A stretch of DNA of 64,000 bases from Corallium rubrum (Eukaryota > Cnidaria > Anthozoa > Scleralcyonacea > Coralliidae): contig OZ036008.1 of assembly GCA_964035015.1 (NCBI GenBank), positions 11,292,692 to 11,356,691 on the forward strand, read 5' to 3'. Position 1 is the first letter of the stretch. Every line of letters starts with the position of its first letter. Below the pieces are notes generated by a model. The model saw nothing but the letters and a program-made list of their open reading frames with translations. It was not told the origin of the DNA and ran no database searches. The position numbers were made by a program, and so were the translations under genes. This document shows positions 55,801-64,000 of the stretch, piece after piece.

Positions 55801-58800
55801 CTGCCCCAACTCCTGCCTTCCACCGTCCTACTCCACCTCCTGCTGTCCATCTCCTCCACCTCCTCTCTTCCACCTGCCCCACCTCTTCTCTTCCACCTGT
55901 AGCACCTCCTGTCTTCCACCTGCCCCACCTCCTGTCTTCCACCTGCCACACTTACTGCCTTCCATTGGTCCCCACCTCCTGTCTTCCATCTCCTCCACCT
56001 CCTCTCTTCCACCTGCTCCACCTGCACCACTACCCACATATACAATAACATAATTAAGTTTTGTCAGAAATATTTATCACCATGGCAGTCTACCTTCAAG
56101 TCCCTATGAACAATATTTTTAGAATGCATATATTTCACAGCTGTCAGTATTTCATACATCACTTTCCTAAAATTAAAAAGATACTAATTTTTAATACTTC
56201 TGAGGTAAGGCAGGCTCAGTGCTCCTGTATATTTATGTATGTATTAGATACAGTTTTATAGTTCCTCAAACATAAATAACAGTACAAACATGTTTATAGG
56301 TGTCAAATTTGCATTCTCCACCTTTAACTTGAAAAACTTTTAACAGAAAAACTGGCAAACAAACACCACATAGACTTCATAAAAAACAAACCTAGCTCTT
56401 TTCTCAGAGAATGTTACATCTTTGGTTAGCTGATCAAACAGCTCACCCCCAACAGCACTATAAAAATAAATAAAATACCCAATGTGCAGATTGAATCATC
56501 AGCTATTAACATGAATCGTAAGGAAACCAGACTGTAAAGTGTTTTTTTTGTGTGGGGAGCATAAATTCCTTTAAAAAATTTTCACAGCACGGGAAATTTT
56601 TTTAGCATTTTTGGTTGTTAAAGAAGAGATTTTATAACTACTGTATTACATTTTGTTAGATTCACAAAAATTTCACAAAGTTTTTTACTTCTTGTCAGAA
56701 ATGCACAGGTAATGGGGGTTGATATATCAAAAATTCTGTGCAGATTCTTAGACAAATCTTGAAAATGCGTGACAGAAATCTGGACGAAAAATGCTGTATG
56801 GAGAACGTGCTCCACGTGGGCCAACTATTACAGTCTGGTAAGGAAAGAGCCTAAAGCAAGTTAATTTTATTAGTTTATCTTTTTAAAACCCTAACACGTA
56901 TGATACATGCTAGGGTTTTAAAAAGATAAACTAATAAAATTAACTTTCTTTAGGCTCTTTCCTTACCAGACTGTAATAGTTGGCCCACGTGGAGCACGTT
57001 CTCCATACAGCATTTTTCGTCCATACATGATGTATCTAAAGTAAAGTTTACCCATACTCAGGGTTCTCATTAGAAGCCGGTGAACGGCGAAGTTCGCCGT
57101 CTACTTCCTAAATGTTCACCGTCTACTTTTCTGTGTTTAAGAAAAAAATATTTAATTCCTTCTATCGCGTTCTTAAACACTTAAAATGAGTTAAAATGAA
57201 AATACCAGGGCATCATCGACAGATCGTGCTTTGTCAACATCGTGGGATTGGGACCGAGACCTCATCGAGCATGCAAGATTTCACGTGCGGTATCACGCTC
57301 TTTATTTAAATACTCGGAGAAAGCATGAAACGAAAGCAAACGAATCCAAGAGGATCCGATTCATAACGAAAATAGTAAGTATTATATTTTTGTGTTTTAC
57401 GTTTCGTTAGTCTTATAAGCTATCGTCGACGTATGATGCATTTATAATAGCACGAGCCCCGTGAAACGTTTGTCTTTGCATGTGTTTATTATAAATACAG
57501 TCGGGTGTATTATTTATTCGTGTCAGGTTTCAGTTTGATAGAGTGCTTAAAGTTAATATGGAAGGGTCACAACAGGTCGAGACGTCAATTTTCGTGTGTA
57601 TGCATGTTCAAAGACAATGTCAATGTCAATGTATATTAAAGTTTGTGACAGCGAGAGATAAATATTAAATATGAAGTGATTAATTTCATTTTGTCATGTA
57701 TTATTAATAAATATAAATATAAATGTTATAAGATAGGCAGGCCGCAGCCCTGCAAATTTTGTGTTATCCTTACAGTTGATGGTTGTAAAATATATCTTTA
57801 ACAATATAAAGATTTAAAAATCATACTTGAATGTTCTTGGAAGTTGTTTCTATCGACCTTACGCATAACATATTCGCAATCCGGGATTGGTATCCTAGCA
57901 ACGAGGGTGTAAGCGCGGGAAAACGAGCGAAAATCGCTTGTTTTCCCGCGCTTACACCCTCGTTGCTAGGATACAAATCCCCGGATTGCGAATATGTTAT
58001 GCGTAAGGTCTTACCGTCTGTCGAAGCTTCTGATTTTGCTATAAAATGTGAATTTGTGTATTTGACTATATGTATTGCAGACTGAAGTGAACAATTGCAT
58101 ATACATGTACATGTACATAAATAACTATTATATGCACATACATGTAATTACTAAATCGTTGTTTCAAGTATAATTTTTAAACATTTTCATTGTTAATAAG
58201 ATACATTTAAATGTTACAACCATCATTGTTATAATCTACAGTGTCAGTACTAGTAGCTCCATTTGATTAACTGATGAGTGATCTATTAGGTCTGACCACT
58301 GATGACCCAGGACCGTCACCAGGTGATGATAATATTGACAGCTCAAATTCAGATATCTCATCTGGGTCAAACAATGTACGTCCTGATACTACAACTTCAG
58401 CTTCGGCATCAACATCAACAGCTCCATTGTTAAGTTCTAGCTTTTGCTTCACAGAAATCTCCAACCAAGAAGCAACTGGGCAACTTGTTAAGTTGTTCCC
58501 CGACGAAGACCAATCTGCTATTCATCACCACTCAGTTTGTATCCAGAAGTCATGCTGCTGAGTTTCAAAAGGGGAGTTGCTCACTCAATCCAGTTTGAAA
58601 AACAAATTTAAACATGAGTGGCTCCTCGATAAAGAAATAGCATACTCAGCTGAAACTGGTATTTGGTGGTTGATATTTGTTGAGGGAAAGGGGATGTATT
58701 GTTTACTTTGTCGAAAGCATGACATGTCAAACAAGTTCAACAAATTTAAAACATTCAATGCCGATCCATCCATAAGATACCGCAAGCCAACTTTGTTAGA

Positions 58801-61800
58801 ACATTGTTCTTCGCAGCAACATCGTGATGCAGTGACAACAGAGCACGTTCAGAGAATCTCCTGTTTTCACAAAGAAGTTGTCAGTAGAGAAAATACAGCT
58901 GATAGTGTTCTTTTTAAAGTTTTCATGTCAATATACTCGCTTGCAAAACAAGAAATTTCAAACAGGAAATTACTCTCTCTTCTTGCATTAATACAAATTC
59001 TTGGTGTCAAGGAGATGCAGTACTTTAAATACAAATCAGAAGGCGCTATTCAAGAGATGTTTTTGACTATTGGAAAAGTGATTTTGGACACAATTGTCCA
59101 GAAGCTTGTCAGAGCTAATTACATTGGAATTTTATGTGATGATGTTACAGATGTTGCAGTGATGGAACAGTTTATTAACTTTGTTCAGTTTGTCGACCCA
59201 GATACTTATGAACTGGAAACAGATTTCCTATTTGTTGAGAATGTCCTTGAGAAATCTGATTCAGCTGATGCCAAAACTCTATTCACAGTTCTGTGTGACA
59301 AATTGAAATCTTTTGGTATATCTATAGACAAACTATCGAGTCTTGTCAGTGATGGGGCTAGTGTAATGCTAGGAAACAGGTCAGGACTTGCAGTTAGATT
59401 GAAAGAATTAAACCCTAAAAGAGAACAAACGCCCGGGTGTTACAGTAGCCACTTGGACTCTCCAACATTTTATTGGTCAACCTTCATACAAGTTTTTCTA
59501 TGCCATCCTGTCTCAACTAGCTGAATGTTGTTTCTCAGTTCCTGTTTCAAATGCATGGCCAGAGAGAGCGGCAAGTGCAGTGAAGCGAATCAAAAGCAGG
59601 CTAAGGAGCCGACTTTCAAAGCCGATGCTGCAATCTTTGATGTCGATTTCTATCAGTGGTCCTGCAGTGGGCTCCCCGGAATGCGAAGTTCTAATCAAGA
59701 AGTGTGTTGAAGTGTGGAATGCACAAAAGAAAAGGCGTAAGTTGCCAGCTGCATCAGCAAGTAATTCTACTTATGCCGAGGACTTCTCAGTGCCCCTCAG
59801 CTTTGTTGAGGTTGCTGATGCTGCTGTCCAAGTTTCTGGGCCAATGGATGTCATTGTGGACACTGTCGATGTTGCAACAGCCAATTTTGACTTAACAGCA
59901 GAAGAAACAGAGGAAGTGCAAGCTGAAGTCGAAGACGAAGTTGAAGCTGCTAGTGCTATCCTGAATCTAGATCATTATCAAACGGAAACATATGGCATTT
60001 ACACAAATGATTATGAAAATTCATCAGATTCCGATTCGGATTGATAGATTCGGGGGATGACTATTTAAAACGGCATTTTTGAGAAAAGAGCAGCACATAA
60101 AATTTAAATGCGGATATTTTTTGTTCAGTTGGAGGTTCAAAATGCACTCGAACATGAATGACATAAACAAACCAACGTTTAGACTTTAGATATAAGAGAC
60201 AGAGTACAGATAGTACTAACTAATATTGTGTGTACTTAATTGTGACTTGTATGCCATGGCATACAAACTTTATACAAAATTTGTTGGTGAGCATTACACT
60301 TATGTTGTATTTGTGTGTTTAGCGTGCTATTTATCACAAATTTCACCATTAAAACCGTGTTGTGAAAAGCTGAGATTTTTAAAAAAAATGTGTTCTCAGA
60401 ATGCAGGAAATGCTATTTCAGAGACCCAAATTTTAAAAATTTCCCTGGGGAGCATCATGCCCCCGGACCCCCCTACCTGGCTTGTGCCTGTGGCACTCGG
60501 CTCACGCCTTCTGCACTCGCATACTGTACAATACACTCCCTAATACCTTGCTGTCTACTTTTTCTGTTTCTCCTGCTACTTTACATCCTAATGAGAACCC
60601 TGCATACTTACATTTCAAAAATGAGAAAAAAGAAAGTGGGTGACTCAAAGAAATCTACCAGTGAAACTATAAACACAAAAAAGAAGTACCGTAAATGTTT
60701 GATTTAGCGCCGCGGCGCTTATTAAAATTTGCAATCTTTTGGTGCGGTGCTTAATTGAGAGCAGCGCTTAATCAAGAGTGGCGCTTATTAAAAAAAGTTA
60801 ACAAAATGCTCATAACACAACTTTAATTATCCATAGAAAAACCCAATAAATTTAACCCAATAATTTTCATAATACCCAATAGCACAATAAATTCAAAAAA
60901 GAACGTTAACGTCCTGGTCATCGCCTTCTTTATCGTCGTCTATCCATAGATGTGGATCAGAGGCATCTTCGACATCTGAATCAGAGACTTCAAAGAGATT
61001 TGTGTCTGGCTCTTTTAGGATGGACAGCTGCGATCGAAGTACCTCGCGACCTTGACTGGCGAAAAACTCCAGTGATGTATTAAAGATATGTTGATATGTT
61101 AGCGTATCGGTTTGTGTTTTTTTGCTGATTCATCTTTTTCGAAGGTGCGGCGCTTATTAAATTATCCTGCTTCTGGGTGTGGCGTTTAATCGAGAGCAGT
61201 GCTAAATCAAACATTTACAGTACCTACTATTAATTACATTACATTTGTAAGGTTAAATTACTGTAATTACCAATTAGACTAAGTGACAATGGAGTAAGGT
61301 CACTCAGAATACACATTTTAAAGTGTCATTTTAATGATTTTATAAACAGTGCAGTTTCATTCTAGTCCCTACTGATTCGGTCACTTTTCTTGAGCACACC
61401 TGCACCAAAAATTTTTGGGTGGCCAAAAAATGACAAGATCTGAGGATAAAAATGTTTAAGTCTTAGAATGACATTTATGACAACTTACAAAATGTATGTA
61501 CTTACTAATGTTAGAATGACCAGATAATGTTCTTAATATTTTTGCCTCATTTCTTGTAATTTCTCCAATATCACAAGCACCATGATCGCCTAACTTGTCG
61601 ACTATTTTAACTGCATATTCCTGACCTGAGGACTTATGTACACATCTTCTAACTACACTGGACAAACCCCTACAAACAGAGAAACCAAAACAAAACAAAA
61701 CAAAACAAACAATGGATGCGATTGCAGATATACAGAATCATAACAGAGGCCGCGGAAGCACCTGAAAAGTGTGTGTGTGTGGGGGGGGGGGGGGGGGGCA

Positions 61801-62984
61801 GGGGGGGGGCACTGCCAAAAAGGGGCACTTTGGTTATTTTCAAAATTATTGTATACACTGTAATTTAAAATGTTGTACGGTTGTAACTTCCATTTGACCA
61901 CCACCATTTTGTTTTTAACATAATTTCTTGGTCAGCAGCATTTATTTTAGAAATAGAATAGTTCAAATAGCACCAATGTGCTGGAAACTTACATTATATC
62001 ATATTTTATAAATAACTTTTATGTCACCCCTCAGGCAACGGCACGGTCACTCTTTTCTACAGCAAATAGCAATGTTATACTTCTACAAAAAGGGTTCATT
62101 AATTCTTCCCAGTATAGGCAATATGCCACAGTAAACCTTAATCAGAAAAAGGGCACCAACAAACTCGATCTTCGCCCCAAGTTTGGGGTGAGTCAGTCAG
62201 GTTTTAAACTGGTCAAACAAGTTCTAGTTTATGAACACATATAAGCAGGAAAATAGGAAGTGATGCATTAGAGCCTGGGCCCAAAATAGTATCTTGGCAA
62301 CCATTCACGCATGCTCAAAAAGAAATATCGAGTTTGTTGGCAGAGCCCACTTTCCTCTGAAGTTTGCATAGGTCAGAAAGGAGCTCTGACTCGCAGTCTG
62401 GGTACACCACCATAAACCCTAACACACACATTCTCAAGTGGTTGGTGAACGAGCTGCAGCGGTACCTGCTAAACTGCAGTCTAAAATTATAAAAGTGGTT
62501 TACTGTATTAAATGACAAAAGAAATGAAAGTGAAAGCCACAATACAGCCATGCTACTTCCAATTTCCTTCCCATTCCCTTTTCCACTGTGAGTCTCACAT
62601 TTACAGATTTACTCCAAATTCTTTTCTACAAACAAAGTCAACAGACACTGACACAAACTAAAGTCTGCTTAAAATCGACATGCTTCGCTTAACCGTTGTC
62701 AATATGAACAAGTCAGAAGTGACAATTTGACAGATAAAAGTTGGAATAAATTGACAACAAATTATTAAATATAAGTGCTGATTCCCATGAGCCATGAGGG
62801 AGTGAGGGAACTGTCTGAACTATTATTAAATGTTTCCCATCCCAAACTGAACGAATACCGATTAAAATAAAAAACAATCTCACAAACAGTAAATCAATAC
62901 TTACGCTCCTAGCTTTTCTTTTGGTTTGTATTTCGCGTAGAAAATCTGAGTTGCTTCGTTTTCGACCAACACTACTCCATCCAT
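49809..62984 (-). CDS. PHKG: Phosphorylase b kinase gamma catalytic subunit
   Basis: Twelve minus-strand exons: 62905-62984, 61506-61669, 60612-60666, 56392-56457, 56094-56166, 53595-53685, 53225-53315, 53055-53084, 52583-52706, 52254-52337, 51366-51407, 49809-50111. They total 1203 bases and 400 aa (human PHKG2 406). The kinase motifs run in order: glycine loop LGAGLSSVVRR, YAVKIVD with the ATP-site lysine, IVHRDLKPENILL, LSDFGFAKE, LCGTLGYLSPEV, VDLWACGVIMFTL, FWHRRQAVL and DCLKHPWLEG. The C-terminal calmodulin-binding region reads FRKLIDGCAFRIYGHWVQRK, then NRGALFENQPK. The enzyme phosphorylates glycogen phosphorylase in response to calcium, with alpha, beta and calmodulin subunits. The APE motif is SPE here. 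The 30- and 42-base exons are micro-exons. The intron 60611-56458 contains a hAT-like transposon at its donor. Confidence 0.95.
50160..50440. mobile_element. Foldback MITE with TGTTTGGATC motif, copy 2
   Basis: CCGTGTTTGGATACTCTGAT, its inverse near 50388 and a shared internal AAAATAATCACAAGTGAAT link it to 43382-43690. Confidence 0.7.
50861..51336. mobile_element. TTAA-flanked foldback MITE, family A copy 3
   Basis: Starts TTAAAGTGCCTATGAAGCG and ends ATACGCACTTTAA. Inner blocks AACATCTTTTGCAG and AGATATTTCAGTTT match copies 1 and 2 but are more diverged. Confidence 0.8.
51756..51990. mobile_element. MITE with GAATTTCAGGGTATTGCGC end, copy 2
   Basis: The left TAGGCGAATTTCAGGGT and right ACCCTGAAACTCGCCTA are inverted; the adjacent GCGCACGCATCATTTT is also mirrored. 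About 90 bases longer than 28165-28307. In a PHKG intron. Confidence 0.75.
52750..53010. repeat. (TTGCG)n/(TTGTG)n pentanucleotide microsatellite
   Basis: About 32 TTGTG units after a short TTGCG block, within the PHKG intron between exons 53055-53084 and 52583-52706. The CVVLC and TQHNT frames are artefacts. Confidence 0.97.
53825..56036. repeat. 23-bp minisatellite (CCCCACCTCCTGTCTTCCACCTG)n
   Basis: Roughly 95 copies of a 23-base unit varying mainly as CATCTGCCC, CATCTCCTC and CACCTGCTC. Because 23 is not a multiple of three and the unit lacks stops, long frames stay open on both strands (up to 434 codons); these are artefacts. The array fills the PHKG intron between exons 56094-56166 and 53595-53685. 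Confidence 0.97.
56781..57022. mobile_element. Near-perfect 115-bp-arm foldback element
   Basis: TGGACGAAAAATGCTGTATG and CCAACTATTACAGTCTGGTA are inverted at 56975-57022; the arms meet around CCTAACACGTATGATACATG. It lies 31 bases left of the hAT-like insertion's target duplication in the same PHKG intron. Confidence 0.85.
57855..58010. repeat. 156-bp near-perfect palindrome inside the hAT element
   Basis: GACCTTACGCATAACATATT reads to the centre (GAGCGAAAATCGCTTG) and back to its inverse with few mismatches. It is probably a small foldback element nested in the transposon. Confidence 0.8.
58274..60044 (+). pseudogene. hAT-family transposase, internally deleted and frame-disrupted
   Basis: 58274-58561 starts MSDLLGLTTDDPGPSPGDDN and ends at an in-frame TGA; the same frame continues to 59524. 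The second part has a zinc-finger-like MYCLLCRKHD with later LEHCSSQQHRDAV, then GILCDDVTDVAVMEQ and LVSDGASVMLGNRSGLA, typical of the N-terminal half of vertebrate-domesticated hAT proteins. A different frame then gives VPVSNAWPERAASAVKRIKS and SISGPAVGSP, a hAT C-terminal dimerisation-type end, followed by an acidic tail to 60044. The catalytic middle, some 200 or more residues, is missing at about 59440-59470. The element therefore cannot make an active transposase. Confidence 0.8.
60667..61505. other. PHKG intron 2
   Basis: Contains inverted TACCGTAAATGTTTGATTTA-like blocks at 60690 and 61200 with GCGGCGCTTATTAAA repeats between (60705-60790, 61145-61205), suggesting a MITE of about 530 bases. 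No gene seen. Confidence 0.55.
61670..62904. other. PHKG intron 1
   Basis: Has a G-run at 61781-61809 next to (GT)n, and an uninterrupted copy (62248-62425) of the repeat that is split by a SINE at 478-945. The rest is unclassified. Confidence 0.6.
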
Positions 62985-64000
62985 GTTCGATTATTCGATT
63001 CCAAATCGCCTTGATTTAAATGTTCTTCTGCATAGGCTTACAACGCTTCATTCTTCACTAAATACCTTCATAATAATTTCTAGACATGGTATATTCTTCT
63101 ATCCAACACAAATCATTCAGATATTTGGGATAGAAGTATTTTATTCCAGTTATTTCCGCAGTTTGTGATCATAGCCGGTCGCCGGTCGGTCTATACATGT
63201 ATGTTGACATGCCACAGACTGCGTACGTGACGTCCCCAGATCAGTGACGTCCCCAGATCAGTGGACGTCCCGCAATAAACACGTTTGAAAAGAGACTGGT
63301 GTCGATTAAAGCTTCTGGTCACGTAATCGTAATTATGTCCGTATTTAGCTCAGCAGGTATTTCGTTCGTTCGTTCGTTCGTTCGTTCGTTCGTTCGTTCG
63401 TTCGTTCGTTCGTTCGTTCGTTCGTTCGTTCGTTCGTTCGTTCGTTCGTTCGTTCGTTCGTTCGTTCGTTCGTTCGTTCGTTCGTTCGTTCGTTCGTTCG
63501 TTCGTTCGTTCGTTCGTTCGTTCGTTCGTTCGTTCGTTCGTTCGTTCGTTCGTTCGTTCGTTCGTTCGTTCGTTCGTTCGTTCGTTCGTTCGTTCGTTCG
63601 TTCGTTCGTTCGTTCGTTCGTTCGTTCGTTCGTTCGTTCGTTCGTTCGTTCGTTCGTTCGTTCGTTCGTTCGTTCGTTCGTTCGTTCGTTCGTTGGTAAT
63701 AAGTCCATGACCAATATGCACGAATTTATTGGTTAGGTTTAGGGGGTGTGATGGGGTCAGGCTTTCATGAAGTACCCAGGTTATTTTGGACATGAACTTA
63801 CAACCCGTTCGTTCGTGTCAACTCCCCCTGATAGCCACCCGTCAAGTACCCTGGGAACCAGAGGGATCTCTGTATTATCCTCTGATCTCTCTATTATCCC
63901 CTTTTTCTGAATCCCGAGATAAGTTTTTTCTCCGCGTTTTTTTCGCCTCGCGCCTCGCGCGTTTTTTTTCGCCTCGCGCCTTCGGTTTTTGCCCGCTTTT
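62985..64000. other. Region upstream of PHKG
   Basis: The likely PHKG promoter lies just right of 62984 but I see no TATA box. A triplicate GACGTCCCCAGATCAGT lies at 63230-63268. After the CGTT array the end of the window (63770-64000) has ACCCTGGGAACCAGAGG and CGCCTCGCGC repeats that look like another dispersed element. Confidence 0.5.
63360..63694. repeat. (TTCG)n microsatellite
   Basis: About 84 perfect TTCG units with no interruption. RSFV and TNER frames are artefacts. Confidence 0.98.

Larger units (their letters stand above)
57059..60602. mobile_element. hAT-like DNA transposon inserted in a PHKG intron
   Basis: The left terminus CAGGGTTCTCATTAG and right terminus CTAATGAGAACCCTG are exact inverted repeats. 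CATACT occurs directly outside both ends (57053-57058, 60603-60608) as target duplication. The element is 3544 bp and carries a broken hAT-family transposase and a nested 156-bp palindrome. A six-base duplication is within the 5-8 range known for hAT elements. Confidence 0.85.

Noticed and set aside
53808-55902. Long proline/serine/cysteine-rich open frames (up to 434 codons) and arginine/glycine-rich frames on the opposite strand
   Set aside because: They are translations of the 23-bp minisatellite in several frames; the unit lacks stops and lies in a PHKG intron.
58577-59524. Functional host gene related to domesticated hAT proteins
   Set aside because: Lies inside an element with intact terminal repeats and target duplication, has an in-frame stop upstream and lacks the catalytic middle.
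63319-63793. RSFV or TNER repeat proteins
   Set aside because: Frames through (TTCG)n.

Overview
This window is animal nuclear DNA. Coding exons are short and split by spliceosomal introns with GT-AG sites, and every recognisable gene is a conserved metazoan gene. Introns and intergenic DNA are AT-rich and packed with foldback MITEs, tRNA- and 5S-derived SINEs, DNA-transposon remains and very long microsatellites. The repeat vocabulary (for example the GACGAGTAAAATCGTC double hairpin and foldbacks with a GGGTCATT end) is what I associate with anthozoan cnidarians such as stony corals. That placement is inference from remembered repeats and was not searched.

Layout, left to right. (1) 254-2517, plus: the last four exons of a BCR/ABR-type RhoGAP gene. 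(2) 2.5-9.2 kb: intergenic, mostly foldback elements. (3) 9228-19258, plus: beta-glucuronidase (GUSB), 12 exons found, one short exon not located, introns loaded with microsatellites. (4) 20001-25299, minus: a 3-mercaptopyruvate sulfurtransferase-type gene with one C-terminal rhodanese exon and two interchangeable N-terminal rhodanese exons. (5) 25791-36217, plus: LRRC43, head-to-head with the sulfurtransferase gene. (6) 36980-40017, plus: a SKA2-type kinetochore gene with nine exons whose product ends in a domain resembling the SKA1 microtubule-binding winged helix. (7) 43937-46303, minus: TIMM22, four exons. (8) 49809-62984, minus: phosphorylase kinase gamma (PHKG), twelve exons, with a 2.2-kb minisatellite in one intron and a 3.5-kb hAT-like transposon inserted at a splice donor in another.

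The genes do not form one pathway. They are a normal mosaic of unrelated housekeeping genes: lysosomal glycosidase, sulfur metabolism, mitochondrial import, glycogen kinase, kinetochore and probable ciliary LRR protein. Exon models for SKA2 (237 aa), TIMM22 (188 aa), PHKG (400 aa) and both sulfurtransferase forms (292 and 293 aa) close exactly in frame with consensus splice sites, apart from one GC-AG intron in SKA2.

The most notable observations are the SKA2 plus winged-helix architecture, the duplicated first exons of the sulfurtransferase gene, the transposon whose target-site duplication lies inside the PHKG 5' splice site, and a 1.7-kb foldback element in LRRC43 intron 1. All long open frames in the microsatellites and the 23-bp minisatellite are repeat artefacts and are not annotated as genes.
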